Shown: positions 26,339-36,251 of the stretch, piece by piece
Layout: every line of letters starts with the position of its first letter
How positions within the stretch are numbered: position 1 is the stretch's first letter
Program-made: the position numbers and the translations under genes
Source: Caldicellulosiruptor acetigenus
GTDB taxonomy: Bacteria > Bacillota > Thermoanaerobacteria > Caldicellulosiruptorales > Caldicellulosiruptoraceae
DNA length: 64,000 nucleotides
Direction of reading: 5' to 3'
Assembly (NCBI RefSeq): GCF_026914305.1
Contig: NZ_CP113866.1
Location: 1,367,501-1,431,500, forward strand
The notes under the pieces: generated by a model
Told to the model about the DNA's origin: nothing
Seen by the model: only the letters and a program-made list of their open reading frames with translations
Database searches by the model: none

Positions 26339-27421
26339 CTAAAAAATAACTTTTTCGAATTTGTCCAGTGCTTCATATAAAGTATCCTCTTTAGTTTCGT
26401 AACCTAAAACATAATCACATACATCTTTTAATAAAACCATTCTTATAGAAGCATTTATATTCTTCTTGTCATACTTCATAATTGAGATAATTTGGCTCTT
26501 CTCAAATCTTTGAGGAAGTTTTATACTATTCTTCTCCAAAATTCTTATTAAAAAATCTAAGTTTGATAAATCAAAATTAAACAGAATGTTTGAAAGTATC
26601 ATCTCAGCAACCATTCCCAAAATAACGAATATACCATGAGAAAAATAGTAATTGTAATACGTCTCTAATGCATGACCTACTGTGTGGCCAAAATTCAGAA
26701 CTTCTCTCAAAAGTGATTCTTTTTCATCCTTTTCAACAACTTTAACTTTACAGTTAATAGATTTCTTTATCAACTGCATAGCAAGTATTTTATCTTGAAA
26801 AATCTCAAAAACATCATTTTCAAATCTATCTTTCATATCCAATATACTTTTGTCTAAGGTAAAACCATATTTTATTATTTCACCAATTCCAGATAAAACT
26901 TCGCTTTTTGGAAGTGTTCCTAAAAACTGAGGGCAAATTATTATCATCTCAGGTTGATAAAATGTTCCAATTTGATTTTTATATAACTTGTAGTTGATTC
27001 CTGTTTTACCACCAATACTACTATCAACCATTGAAAGAAGAGTTGTTGGAATGTGAATGAGCCTCACACCACGTTTATATGTAGATGCTATAAACCCTAC
27101 TACATCACCAACAACCCCGCCACCAATTGCAACAAACAATGCTCTTCTGTCTACATTGCTATCCAAAAGATAATCAATGGCTTTCAGGTAAGACTCTATT
27201 GACTTTGACTCCTCACCTTCATCAAAAAGGTAAAGGTAAGAGTGCTGCAGGCTATCAATAAAATCTTTGTAGAGCTTGTAGACCAACTTGTCAGTAAATA
27301 TGACAAGATTTGAGCAGTTAAAAGATGCAAGATATTCTCCAATTTTTTCTATTCTCTCAACAAAGACAATTGGAATGTTTTTTTCTTCCCTTTTTAAATT
27401 TAAGTAAATCCTGTCTTCCAT
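26339..27421 (-). CDS. aroB: 3-dehydroquinate synthase
   Basis: Second step of the shikimate pathway (DAHP to 3-dehydroquinate), NAD+ and metal dependent. The family motifs are present: AIGGGVVGDVVGFIASTYKRG, PTTLLSMVDSSIGGKTGIN, IGEIIKYG and the metal-binding LNFGHTVGHALE. 360 residues from the ATG at 27421, 8 bases after AAGGA. It is alone here, with no other aro gene adjacent (aroH is at 51949). It follows ileS on the same strand, with a terminator between them. Confidence 0.95.
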   Translation of the reverse strand: MEDRIYLNLKREEKNIPIVFVERIEKIGEYLASFNCSNLVIFTDKLVYKLYKDFIDSLQHSYLYLFDEGEESKSIESYLKAIDYLLDSNVDRRALFVAIGGGVVGDVVGFIASTYKRGVRLIHIPTTLLSMVDSSIGGKTGINYKLYKNQIGTFYQPEMIIICPQFLGTLPKSEVLSGIGEIIKYGFTLDKSILDMKDRFENDVFEIFQDKILAMQLIKKSINCKVKVVEKDEKESLLREVLNFGHTVGHALETYYNYYFSHGIFVILGMVAEMILSNILFNFDLSNLDFLIRILEKNSIKLPQRFEKSQIISIMKYDKKNINASIRMVLLKDVCDYVLGYETKEDTLYEALDKFEKVIF

Positions 27422-27449
27422 CCTACCCATCCTTTTTTGCAGATTTTAT

Positions 27450-27489
27450 AAAAATAAAAGACAAGCCGGCATTTTTTGTACACCGGCTC
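27450..27489 (-). terminator. terminator after ileS
   Basis: Minus-strand stem AGCCGG / CCGGCT (27483-27488 with 27464-27469), 13-base loop, followed by TGTCTTTTATTTTTAT. It should end the long minus-strand division-ileS transcript or reduce readthrough into aroB. Confidence 0.75.
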
Positions 27490-27501
27490 ATTTTCTTTAC
27501 G

Positions 27502-30276
27502 TTATTTACCTTTTACAACCTCATAGCACCTTGGACATACATTTAAACTTTCTTCATTCTTTCCAACCATCATATCGAATTTCCAACATCGTTCACACTT
27601 TGAACCATCAGCCTTGTAAACCTCCACTTTAATCTGGTTGTCATCGCCTTCTTCAACCTCAAGCTGAGAAACAATTAACACTTCCTGAATGATGTCTTTG
27701 TTTTCTTCTATAAACCTCTTATCAATGCCTTTTGCAAAAATCTTTACTTTGCTGTCCAGTGAACTCCCAATAAGCTTTTCATTTCTTGCAATCTCAAGCT
27801 GTTTTGCAACAATGTCTTTTATTTCAATTATTTTATTCCACTTTTCTCTCAAGGTTTCATCTTTTAATATACATTCGTCAATCTTTGGCCAGCTTGTTAA
27901 GAACACTGATTCAGCGTCTTCTTCTTTGAAAGCAATATTCTGCCAAATTTCTTCTGCTGTGAAGGACAAAATTGGTGCAATAAGTTTTGTGAGCGCAACA
28001 AGTATTTCGTACATGACAGTCTGGGCAGACCTTCTGTCAAGGCTTTCACTTTTTGATGCATAGAGTCTATCTTTGTTTATATCCAGATAAAGGTTGCTCA
28101 TGTCAATTACACAGAAGTTATGAACAAGATGATATACCTGATTGTAATCATACTCTTCGTACGCTTTTGTCACCTTTTCAATCAGCATATACAGCCTCTG
28201 AAGCGCCCACCTATCAATTTCTTTCAAGTCTTCATATCCTACCTTGTCTGTCTTTGGATTAAAGTCATAAAGATTGCCGAGCAAGAATCTTGCTGTGTTT
28301 CTAATCTTTCTGTAGATTTCTGTTAGCTGTTTTATAATCTCCTTTGAAATTCTCATATCGGTTGTGTAGTCAGCTGAAACACACCAAAGCCTTAAGATAT
28401 CTGCACCAAACTCATTGATGATATCAAACGGCGATATTACATTGCCTTCTGACTTTGACATTTTCTTCCCTTCGCCATCAACTACAAACCCATGTGTCAA
28501 AACAATCTTGTAAGGAGCTCTTCCCTTTGTTGCAACAGCAGTCAAGAGTGATGATTGGAACCACCCTCTGTACTGGTCATTTCCTTCTAAGTACATGTCA
28601 CATGGCCACTCTAAATCTTCTCGGCTCTCAAGAACATATGCATGAGATGAGCCAGAGTCAAACCACACATCCATGATGTCAGTTTCTTTTTCAAATTCCT
28701 CACACCCACAGCTTGGACATTTTATACCTTCCGGCAAAAGCTCTTTTACATCCTTTGAGAACCACGCATCAGAACCCTCTTTTTCAAATATCTTTGCTAT
28801 ATGGTCAATTGTCTCATCGGTTATAAGCTCTTTCCTACAATTTTTGCAATAGAAGATTGGGATTGGCACACCCCAGATTCTCTGCCTTGAGATACACCAG
28901 TCTTGCCTGTCTGCAATCATATTGTAAATTCTATCTCTTCCCCACTCTGGTACCCACTTGACATCATCTACAGCCTTTAATGCCTCTTCTCTAAAACCTT
29001 TGACTGAAGCAAACCACTGCTCGGTTGCTCTGAATATGACAGGATTTTTACATCTCCAGCAGTGAGGATACTGGTGAGTTATCTTTTCAACACCAAGAAG
29101 ATGACCTGAAGCTTCCAACTCCTTTGCAATCTCTTTGTTTGAATCTTCATAAAAGAGGCCTGCAAATTTGCCAGCTTCTTTTGTTAAATACCCTTTATTG
29201 TCAACTGGAACAATTACAGGTATATTATACCTCTGACAAACCTCAAAGTCCTCTTCACCATGCCCGGGTGCTGTGTGAACACAACCTGTTCCTGCTTCTA
29301 AAGTTACATGCTCACCTAAAATTACCAGAGAGCTTCTATCCAAAAACGGATGTTTGCATTTTACATATTCTAAATCTTTGCCTTTAAACCTTGCAATTTC
29401 CTGGTACTGCTCAATTTTATTTGTCTTCATTACTCTTTCTACAAGCTCAGATGCCACAACTAATATCTCATTTCCAATATCAACCAAACTATAGTCAAAA
29501 TCAGCATTTAAAGCAATGGCAAGGTTGCCCGGAAGTGTCCATGTTGTGGTTGTCCAAATTACAATGTATACCTTTTTATCTCCTATGGGCAAATTTGAAA
29601 ACAATCCTTTGTCGTCGATCACTTCAAACTTAACATAAATAGAGTATGTCCTGTCCTCTTGATACTCAATCTCTGCTTCTGCCAATGCAGTTTCGCAAGA
29701 CGGACACCAGTAAACAGGTTTTAGACCTTTATAGATATAACCTTTTTTAGCCATTTCTCCAAATACACGAATTTGTCTTGCCTCGAATTTTGGGTCTAAA
29801 GTCATATAAGGATTTTCCCATTCACCAAACACGCCAAGTCTTTTGAACTGTTCTCTTTGGATGTCAATATAGTTGAGGGCAAACTCTTTACACTTTTTCC
29901 TAAACTCTACTGGGTCAACTTCATGCCTGTTTACACCAAACTTTTTGATAACCTGTTGTTCAATTGGAAGACCGTGTGTGTCCCACCCAGGAATATAAGG
30001 TGTGTAGTAGCCTTGCAATGATTTGTACTTGTTTACTATGTCTTTTAAAACTTTGTTCAGGGCATGGCCCAAATGAATGTCGCCGTTTGCATAAGGTGGT
30101 CCGTCATGAAGAATAAACTTTTTATTATTTTTATTTTTTTCGAGCATCTTTTTGAAAATATCATTTTCTTGCCAGAACTTTAGAAATTGAGGCTCTCTTT
30201 GTGCCAAGTTTGCTCTCATTGGAAAATCTGTTTTTGGTAAGTTCAATGTTTGACTCCAGTCCATCTCCTGTTTCAT
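27502..30276 (-). CDS. ileS: isoleucyl-tRNA synthetase
   Basis: Class I synthetase charging tRNA-Ile, with editing. 924 residues. HIGH motif as HLGH (68-71), KMSKS as KKMSKSEGN, editing domain in between, and a C-terminal zinc-binding CERCWKF...VCPRCYEV, typical of the bacterial type 1 enzyme. No T-box leader is seen; the gene directly follows divIVA by 16 bases, as in many Firmicutes. The start may be the ATG at 30276 or the in-frame ATG at 30264. Confidence 0.97.
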   Translation of the reverse strand: MKQEMDWSQTLNLPKTDFPMRANLAQREPQFLKFWQENDIFKKMLEKNKNNKKFILHDGPPYANGDIHLGHALNKVLKDIVNKYKSLQGYYTPYIPGWDTHGLPIEQQVIKKFGVNRHEVDPVEFRKKCKEFALNYIDIQREQFKRLGVFGEWENPYMTLDPKFEARQIRVFGEMAKKGYIYKGLKPVYWCPSCETALAEAEIEYQEDRTYSIYVKFEVIDDKGLFSNLPIGDKKVYIVIWTTTTWTLPGNLAIALNADFDYSLVDIGNEILVVASELVERVMKTNKIEQYQEIARFKGKDLEYVKCKHPFLDRSSLVILGEHVTLEAGTGCVHTAPGHGEEDFEVCQRYNIPVIVPVDNKGYLTKEAGKFAGLFYEDSNKEIAKELEASGHLLGVEKITHQYPHCWRCKNPVIFRATEQWFASVKGFREEALKAVDDVKWVPEWGRDRIYNMIADRQDWCISRQRIWGVPIPIFYCKNCRKELITDETIDHIAKIFEKEGSDAWFSKDVKELLPEGIKCPSCGCEEFEKETDIMDVWFDSGSSHAYVLESREDLEWPCDMYLEGNDQYRGWFQSSLLTAVATKGRAPYKIVLTHGFVVDGEGKKMSKSEGNVISPFDIINEFGADILRLWCVSADYTTDMRISKEIIKQLTEIYRKIRNTARFLLGNLYDFNPKTDKVGYEDLKEIDRWALQRLYMLIEKVTKAYEEYDYNQVYHLVHNFCVIDMSNLYLDINKDRLYASKSESLDRRSAQTVMYEILVALTKLIAPILSFTAEEIWQNIAFKEEDAESVFLTSWPKIDECILKDETLREKWNKIIEIKDIVAKQLEIARNEKLIGSSLDSKVKIFAKGIDKRFIEENKDIIQEVLIVSQLEVEEGDDNQIKVEVYKADGSKCERCWKFDMMVGKNEESLNVCPRCYEVVKGK

Positions 30277-30292
30277 CCCCCTGCTAAAAATA

Positions 30293-30757
30293 TTAGTCGT
30301 TTTGTAGTTCTTTGTCTACCATTTCAAGTGCACTAAGTTCAGTTTGTAGTAAATTCCTGAACTTGTTAAGAAAAAGTTGATATCTCTTCTTAAGCTCCCC
30401 ATATTCATATGTTATTTGCAAAACTTTGCTATTTGCTTCTTCTATCATCTTTGAAGCCTTCATCTCGGCTTCTTTGATTATTGTCTCAGCCTTTTGATAT
30501 GCGACCTTTTTAATCTCCTCTGCAGTTGACTGTGCAACAATCAACGTGTTTTGAAGCGTCTCCTCAATTGTCTTATAGTTTTGAATGTTCTCATTCAAAA
30601 GCGCAATCTTGTCTTTGAGCTCTAAGTTTTCCTTGTACAAAGCCTCATAATCTTTTAAAACCTGGTCTAAAAACTCTTCTACCTCTTCAACACTGTACCC
30701 GCCTATATACACCCTTTTAAAGGTCTTAGATTCAATATCTTGAGGGGTTAACATCAA
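30293..30757 (-). CDS. divIVA: cell-division initiation protein DivIVA
   Basis: 154-residue coiled-coil protein that binds curved membrane and guides septum placement. The N-terminal lipid-binding domain is clear: MLTPQDIESKTFKRVYIGGY with SVEEVEEFLDQV, followed by a long heptad-rich helix (residues ~40-125). The start is TTG 30757 or ATG 30754, after GGAGG. It lies in the conserved block yggS-sepF-yggT-ylmH-divIVA-ileS. Confidence 0.94.
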   Translation of the reverse strand: MMLTPQDIESKTFKRVYIGGYSVEEVEEFLDQVLKDYEALYKENLELKDKIALLNENIQNYKTIEETLQNTLIVAQSTAEEIKKVAYQKAETIIKEAEMKASKMIEEANSKVLQITYEYGELKKRYQLFLNKFRNLLQTELSALEMVDKELQND

Positions 30758-30778
30758 TATTTTACCTCCGCATAAAAA

Positions 30779-31561
30779 TTATGAAAATCTAAAAACTTCT
30801 ATACTAATTCTTCCCTTTTTTGTAGTGGACAATACCTTTTCGATTTTGAGTCGTCCATGATGTCGTACCGAGAGCAAATCCCCTTCCTTAACAGCATACG
30901 AAGGTTTATCAATGTAGACCCAGTTGACTGCTACTTTCATCTGTCTGATTAAATCTGCTGCTTCTTCTCTTGAAATTCCAAAACCGTGGCTTATCACACT
31001 GTCAACTCTAAGCGATGCAACTGTATAAACAATTCTTTTACTGCTATTGTTGATAAACCATTTTATATCGATTTGACCATTTTCAACAATACTGCATTTT
31101 ACTTTCTCTTTGCCAATTTTGTCTATATTTGTTACAATATATGTTGCAATTTCATCTTTTACAAACACAAGCGCGCTATTTTCTTTTACCAGAATATCAC
31201 CTATCTTGTCTCTTTTGAGTCCGTTTCCAATAAGACTACCCAAAATTTGTCTGTGAGAAAGGTTATTCTTAGCTTCAATTAAAATTGTTTGTATTGGATA
31301 TGTGAGATTTTCTGCATATTCTTCAAAATCACTGCTAAAAATAGCCAATATATTTCTTTCGCTGCCTTCATACCCGCCCCAACATCTGTGTAGAATGTGA
31401 TTTTGATTTTTTAATAGGACCTCGACTGCATACTTTATTGCAAACGGGGAAAGAAAGTCAGAATATTCAATTCCCCAGCTAAGCTTTTCTATCAAGTTTT
31501 TGAGTTTCAGCACTTCATGTTTGTTCTCTTCGGGAATATAAGTCATAGCCTGCTGCCCCAT
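30779..31561 (-). CDS. ylmH: YlmH-type S4 RNA-binding protein
   Basis: 260 residues. The C-terminal S4 domain is at about 180-245 (SVISHGFGISREEAADLIRQ, VKEGDLLSVRHHGRLKIEKV). YlmH homologues bind the ribosome-nascent peptidyl-tRNA and help rescue stalled large subunits. The location between yggT and divIVA is the usual one. The true start may be ATG 31546 (MTYIPEENK), because no ribosome site precedes 31561. Confidence 0.9.
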   Translation of the reverse strand: MGQQAMTYIPEENKHEVLKLKNLIEKLSWGIEYSDFLSPFAIKYAVEVLLKNQNHILHRCWGGYEGSERNILAIFSSDFEEYAENLTYPIQTILIEAKNNLSHRQILGSLIGNGLKRDKIGDILVKENSALVFVKDEIATYIVTNIDKIGKEKVKCSIVENGQIDIKWFINNSSKRIVYTVASLRVDSVISHGFGISREEAADLIRQMKVAVNWVYIDKPSYAVKEGDLLSVRHHGRLKIEKVLSTTKKGRISIEVFRFS

Positions 31562-31564
31562 TTT

Positions 31565-31840
31565 TCATATCAATATTATGAGAAGTAGTCGCAAAAGCCA
31601 TCTTAAAACTTCTAAAAGAATTATAGCAATCATAGGAGAAAAGTCAATAAAACCTATCCGAATGTATCGCGAAGCTACCCTCCTCACAGGGTCAAGGATA
31701 GGATTTACAATAGTACCTAATATCCTCCTGTATTTATTGTATGGGTCAACTATCACCCATGATAAGATTGCATCAACTATTATACAAAACTCCACAAACG
31801 AAATTGCCTTGTCTGCAAGTCCAAATAAAAATCTTATCAT
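31565..31840 (-). CDS. yggT: YggT family membrane protein
   Basis: 91 residues with two hydrophobic helices separated by the conserved stretch SWVIVDPYNKYRRILGTIVNPILDPVRR (split here: SWVIVDPYNKYRR and ILDPVRRVASRYI). Family of unknown role linked to division and membrane stress. Conserved position between sepF and ylmH. Confidence 0.9.
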   Translation of the reverse strand: MIRFLFGLADKAISFVEFCIIVDAILSWVIVDPYNKYRRILGTIVNPILDPVRRVASRYIRIGFIDFSPMIAIILLEVLRWLLRLLLIILI

Positions 31841-31867
31841 ATAACTCCCCCAAAAATTTTGTCTTGA

Positions 31868-32305
31868 TTACTTCAACCAGGCAAATACACCTTTTGACCT
31901 GAACTCTTCTTTGAGCTGTTCATCAACTTCTAAATCAATACTTCTTGGAACAACAACAAATATCTTTTTACTCACCTTATGAATCTTAGCATCCAGAACA
32001 TAAACAGCCCCGCTTACAAAATCAATTATTCTTTGTATATGCTCCTCTGCTACTTGTTCTAAATTGAAAACAACTATCTTGTTTTCTCTCAGAGCATCGC
32101 AAACTTTAACAACCTCATCAAAGAGTTTGAGATTGTACACTGTAACTTCTGTCTGATTTGCTTTTCCGATTGTCACAACCTTTGGTGTTTCATGCTTTGG
32201 TTTTGCATTTTCCTCTTTTGTTTTTGAGATGTCCTGAGGCTTGTCCTCCTCTTCAATCTCAATGCCAATAAGGTTTAAAAATTTTCTTTGAAGGTTATCA
32301 AACAT
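31868..32305 (-). CDS. sepF: cell-division protein SepF
   Basis: Membrane-anchored FtsZ partner. 145 residues from ATG 32305, ten bases after GGGAGG; the start gives the expected amphipathic membrane-binding N-terminus (MFDNLQRKFLNLIGIEIEE). After a polar linker, the SepF core follows: VTVYNLKLFDEVVKVCDALR, IVFNLEQV, RIIDFVSGAVYVLDAKIHKV and FVVVPRSID. Upstream in-frame codons overlapping yggS are not used. Confidence 0.93.
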   Translation of the reverse strand: MFDNLQRKFLNLIGIEIEEEDKPQDISKTKEENAKPKHETPKVVTIGKANQTEVTVYNLKLFDEVVKVCDALRENKIVVFNLEQVAEEHIQRIIDFVSGAVYVLDAKIHKVSKKIFVVVPRSIDLEVDEQLKEEFRSKGVFAWLK

Positions 32306-32324
32306 GACCAAAAAACCTCCCTTA

Positions 32325-33026
32325 TTATTTTTTTGGTCTTTCCCCAAAGATTTTAGTTCCTATTCTAACCAAGGTGGCACCTTCTTCTATTGCCACCTCA
32401 AAGTCACCACTCATACCCATCGACAGCACTTCAATGTTAACATTATTATAATTTAATTTCTTGTATTTTTCAAAGATTTCTTTCATCTTTCTAAAGTAGC
32501 CTCTCAATTTCATGTCATCATCTTCGATTGGAGGTATTGTCATAAAACCCTTAAGAATAACATGTGGACAATTTATGATTTTTTCAATTAAATGGTCTAC
32601 TTTTTCTGGATTTATTCCACCCTTTGACTCTTCACCACCTATGTTTATTTCTATAAGTACACTGCACGTTTTTCCTGCTTTTGTGCATCTTTTTTCAAGT
32701 TCATCAATTTGCTGAGGACTATCAATTGAATGAATGAGACTTACTTTATCGTAAATGTATTTAATCTTGTTTGTTTGAAGCCTTCCTATAAAATGCCATT
32801 CAAGATAAGGAAGTTCTTGAAACTTTGGCAAAAATTCTTGTACCCTGTTCTCACCAAAAATCTTTAGACCAAACTGGTTTGCAAGCTTTATAGTCTCGAC
32901 ATCTACCCCTTTGGTTGCACCAAGCAGGCTTACCTCATCTGGCTTTCTACCAGCTCTTAAACAAGCCATTTCAATTCTTTCCATTACATCCTCAATATTT
33001 TTTTTGAGCGTCTCTTTGTCAACCAT
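32325..33026 (-). CDS. yggS: YggS-type pyridoxal phosphate homeostasis protein
   Basis: 233-residue PLP-binding protein of the alanine-racemase N-terminal fold. The PLP lysine is in SLLGATKGVDVETI, and GENRVQEFLPKF and WHFIGRLQTNKIKYI are the family signatures. The C-terminal SMGMSGDFEVAIEEGATLVRIG motif binds the phosphate (split: SMGMSGDFEVAI). Regulates PLP pools rather than catalysing a known reaction. First gene of the sepF block. Confidence 0.94.
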   Translation of the reverse strand: MVDKETLKKNIEDVMERIEMACLRAGRKPDEVSLLGATKGVDVETIKLANQFGLKIFGENRVQEFLPKFQELPYLEWHFIGRLQTNKIKYIYDKVSLIHSIDSPQQIDELEKRCTKAGKTCSVLIEINIGGEESKGGINPEKVDHLIEKIINCPHVILKGFMTIPPIEDDDMKLRGYFRKMKEIFEKYKKLNYNNVNIEVLSMGMSGDFEVAIEEGATLVRIGTKIFGERPKK

Positions 33027-33041
33027 AAGTCATCACCCAGT

Positions 33042-34187
33042 TTATTCAAATATAATTCTTCCAAAATGTCCTCCAGCGCCAAATTTAACGGTGTAGTCTT
33101 GATTTATAAATCTTACAAGTTTTTGAACTACATTTTCATCAATATTATAATTCTTAAAAGTACCATTATTTAGAGATTTAATAAAGTTTATTTCATTTTC
33201 AAAAACGTCAATTATTTTTTTGATTGTTTTTTGTCCAAATCCCTGTACAAGTTCAAAAGGGAAAGTGTAAAAATAAGGCGGTTTTTCAACCGGATTTTCT
33301 GTCTTGTAAAGCCATGAGATCCTATCCTCAACACCAATTACAATGTCTCTACTTTTGCAAAACGGACACAATGCAGAATTTTGGCTTTTCAGATTAAATG
33401 AACTGTTACATCTATTGCAATACGATTTATGATATTTTCCAAGTTTTGGGTTTATGCCATAGTTTGCAACTACTCTGTTTTCTTTTATACTTTTTATAAC
33501 ATCCTTTGCAGAAACATTTTCAACCTCAATTTCATTAAACTCTCTTGCAATATTTTTTAGAGAATGAGCGTCTGAGTTAGAAAGCAGACTCCTTTTTTGG
33601 ACATCGCAAAGATAACTTACCATTTTTGAGTCTGCAGAAAGACCAAGCTCTATTGAAAAAACCTCTATATCTCTGAAAACTTCCTCAACTCTTTGTGCTG
33701 CTGAATAAAAACCTTTATATGGCGTAAATGCATGTGCAGGGACAGCTAAAAGTCCAAAAGATGATACAATCCTTTCAAAATCGCTAATTTGGCCTCTGAA
33801 AACCGGACAGCTAAAATCAATTTGATTAAAGTAGGTCTTAATTATTTTTCTGAAGTCTTTTAACTTTTCATAATCTTCGAAAAAGACAAGACAGTGAAAA
33901 TCATTTGAACAAAACCTCAATTCAATCTCGGCTGCAGGTATTATCAAAAGCCTTTCAGAATACAAGCTTCCATCTTTCAATTCAAGCTTTCCTTTATCTA
34001 ATAGCTTATCAGTTTCTTCAATTACATCCTTACATAAAAAATCGACAATACCAATCACATTAAGTCCTTTTTCATCTTTTGCTGTTTTTATAATATTCTC
34101 AAGTGTAAGGGTTTTTGAAGAAGGTACCTTTATATACCTCCCATTAGAAAATCCTATGTGGACATGCAAATCAGCATATACCCTCAT
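33042..34187 (-). CDS. endonuclease Q-like PHP-domain protein (TIGR00375 type)
   Basis: 381 residues. The PHP metal motifs are present: YADLHVHIGFSNGRY (H8, H10), an internal PAAEIE, and SNSDAHSL. A zinc ribbon CNRC...CPFC (about 279-300) and a C-terminal helix-hairpin-helix-like ELVQGFGQKTIKKI follow, as in archaeal and bacterial endonuclease Q (EndoQ), which cuts 5' of deaminated bases. Function by homology only. It overlaps the Nudix gene by 4 bases. Confidence 0.85.
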   Translation of the reverse strand: MRVYADLHVHIGFSNGRYIKVPSSKTLTLENIIKTAKDEKGLNVIGIVDFLCKDVIEETDKLLDKGKLELKDGSLYSERLLIIPAAEIELRFCSNDFHCLVFFEDYEKLKDFRKIIKTYFNQIDFSCPVFRGQISDFERIVSSFGLLAVPAHAFTPYKGFYSAAQRVEEVFRDIEVFSIELGLSADSKMVSYLCDVQKRSLLSNSDAHSLKNIAREFNEIEVENVSAKDVIKSIKENRVVANYGINPKLGKYHKSYCNRCNSSFNLKSQNSALCPFCKSRDIVIGVEDRISWLYKTENPVEKPPYFYTFPFELVQGFGQKTIKKIIDVFENEINFIKSLNNGTFKNYNIDENVVQKLVRFINQDYTVKFGAGGHFGRIIFE

Positions 34188-34735
34188 TTTACCAGACCTT
34201 GCTCCTGCAAATACATATTTGCAAGAAGAAGTCCTATTATTGTCTTTGCATCCCTAATCTCACCTTTTTTGACCATCAAAATAGCATCAGCCATCTTAAT
34301 ATTTAGTACTTCAACAAACTCGTCAGCATCTGTATGAGCCTCTCCTTTGTAAAGGCCTGTTGCAAGGTACACATGTATCACTTCGTTTGAAAATCCCGGC
34401 GTTGTATAAATCTCAGTAAGTTTTATTAATTCTCTTGCTTTATAACCTGTTTCTTCTTCAAGCTCTCTTTTGGCACATTCAAGTGGATTTTCATCTTTGT
34501 CAAGTTTGCCTGCAGGAAGTTCTATTATTACCTTTTCAATTGGTTTTCGAAACTGTTTTACAAAGATGACGTTGTTCTCATCATCGACAGGAACAACTAC
34601 AGCTGCACCCGAGTGAAGTACAATAGCACGCTGAGAGATATTGCCGTTTGGAAGTAAAACTTTGTCCACTTTTAATGATATAAATGAACCGTCATATATC
34701 AATGTAGAATCTATGGTCTTTTCATAAAAATCCAT
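34184..34735 (-). CDS. Nudix hydrolase, ADP-ribose pyrophosphatase type
   Basis: 183 residues with a complete Nudix box (GKLDKDENPLECAKREL then EEETGY; GX5EX7REUXEEXGU). The upstream IELPAGK and downstream TPGFSNEVIHVYLA, TDADEFVEV match NudF-type ADP-ribose pyrophosphatases. RBS GGAGATGAAGAATAAAG before the ATG. It is coupled to the EndoQ-like gene. Confidence 0.88.
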   Translation of the reverse strand: MDFYEKTIDSTLIYDGSFISLKVDKVLLPNGNISQRAIVLHSGAAVVVPVDDENNVIFVKQFRKPIEKVIIELPAGKLDKDENPLECAKRELEEETGYKARELIKLTEIYTTPGFSNEVIHVYLATGLYKGEAHTDADEFVEVLNIKMADAILMVKKGEIRDAKTIIGLLLANMYLQEQGLVK

Positions 34736-34744
34736 CTTTATTCT

Positions 34745-35797
34745 TCATCTCCTTTTAAGTTTTGTCGAGACATATTCAGCTGTAGCAAAAAGTTCTAAAA
34801 AGTATTCACAATCTTGCTCATAACTTCTCCCCATTGTGCTCATGATTGACTTATATTTTTCAACTATCATTTTATCTATTTCGTTTACCACAGCTACAGT
34901 ATGCTTTGCACGGTAATTGTTTAATGTCTTATATATTTTTGCGAAAAATATTTTATCCTCAAAATCAAAAATTGGAATTTCTACTAAACAATTGACATAA
35001 TTTAATATTGTAAGAGAATGATGACTTATGAATCTGTGCCGCTGTCTTTTTTCATTTTTCGATACTCTCACAGGAAACACTACTCTACCGCCAAACCTCA
35101 CTACGTCCTCAATAACATGTACAGCCTTGTAACTTGTAAACCCAAACTTTGTCCCTGTTCCCACAATTCCGGGCAGGGGAGAAATTATAGCAACATCACA
35201 TCCCAAGCTTTGAGAAAAAATGAGAGAATTTATTTCGTTTATACATTCAAATTCACCATTGAATGCTTCCTGGCATGTTATTATGTAGTCTACAAATTTG
35301 TTTTCCTTTAAAAACTCTAAGTTATGTGAAAGCTTTGCATTTAACATTCCCCAATCGTTTAATATGACAGAAATCTTTATTCCTTTTACTTTTTCTTTAA
35401 GGTAAATACATAGAGGCAAAAGCATGCTGTGAAGCTCACATACAATAACAATTATATCATTAAAATTTGGGACTTTATCAAAAAGGTCAGGATTTTTTTC
35501 TTCTTCTGTCAACACAGAAAATTGCAGTGGTGTGTATCTGAGCTTCATTATATGACCTTTTGACAGATTTTTAAAAGCCTCAAAAGGCAAAATATAATCA
35601 TATCCGCCAGTCCCAAGCTGAAGCACTCTTGCTGTTGTGTTCACCAAAACTTCTTGTCCCTCTTTTACCTCGTGATTTATATCTAAAAAGTTTATAGCAA
35701 TACCTACATCGCCGTCTTGATATTTTACTTCAACATACTGGCAAAACCCTGCAGTATTTAAATTTCTTGTCACAATCCCTTTTTTTATTTCAAACAC
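34745..35797 (-). CDS. DUF3866-family protein
   Basis: 350 residues. Signatures that I associate with DUF3866: TTARVLQLGTGGYDYILPF (about 53-71), HIMKLRYTPLQ, and SPLPGIVGTGTKFGFTS. Function unknown. It lacks membrane segments. The start is GTG at 35797. It is conserved near the Nudix and other housekeeping genes in Firmicutes. Confidence 0.75.
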   Translation of the reverse strand: MFEIKKGIVTRNLNTAGFCQYVEVKYQDGDVGIAINFLDINHEVKEGQEVLVNTTARVLQLGTGGYDYILPFEAFKNLSKGHIMKLRYTPLQFSVLTEEEKNPDLFDKVPNFNDIIVIVCELHSMLLPLCIYLKEKVKGIKISVILNDWGMLNAKLSHNLEFLKENKFVDYIITCQEAFNGEFECINEINSLIFSQSLGCDVAIISPLPGIVGTGTKFGFTSYKAVHVIEDVVRFGGRVVFPVRVSKNEKRQRHRFISHHSLTILNYVNCLVEIPIFDFEDKIFFAKIYKTLNNYRAKHTVAVVNEIDKMIVEKYKSIMSTMGRSYEQDCEYFLELFATAEYVSTKLKRR

Positions 35798-35802
35798 TTT
35801 GT

Positions 35803-36243
35803 TTACTGCTCCCCTTTTATCATACTTCTTGCAATCTGGTCACAAAGATTGTTAAGTTCGTTGTCAGCGTGACCCTTAACTTTCTCAAAAGTTACTTTGT
35901 GAATTTTTAGAAGTTCTATGAGCTCATTCCACAAATCAATGTTTTTGACCTCTTCATTTTCAGATGTCTTCCATCCATTTTTCTGCCATCTTTCTATCCA
36001 ATTTTGATTGACAGCATTTACAATATAAGCAGAGTCTGAATAGATTACTACTTTGCACGGTTCCTTCAATGCCTTTAGAGCTTCCACAACCGCTTTGAGC
36101 TCCATTCTGTTATTGGTTGTGTACCTTTCAAAACCTTTTAACACCTTCTTGATTCCTTTGTATATGAGTATAGCACACCAACCGCCTGGTCCAGGATTTC
36201 CGCTGCAAGCACCGTCGGTGTAAATTGTAACTTCTTTCATCAC
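35803..36243 (-). CDS. rnhA: ribonuclease HI
   Basis: Cuts RNA of RNA-DNA hybrids. 146 residues. The DEDD catalytic set is visible: YTDGACSGNPGPGG (D10), NNRMELKAVVEAL (E), IYSDSAYIVNA (D) and KGHADNELNN (D, preceded by the His). The start is GTG 36243 or ATG 36240. Confidence 0.95.
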   Translation of the reverse strand: MMKEVTIYTDGACSGNPGPGGWCAILIYKGIKKVLKGFERYTTNNRMELKAVVEALKALKEPCKVVIYSDSAYIVNAVNQNWIERWQKNGWKTSENEEVKNIDLWNELIELLKIHKVTFEKVKGHADNELNNLCDQIARSMIKGEQ

Positions 36244-36251
36244 TTTAACAC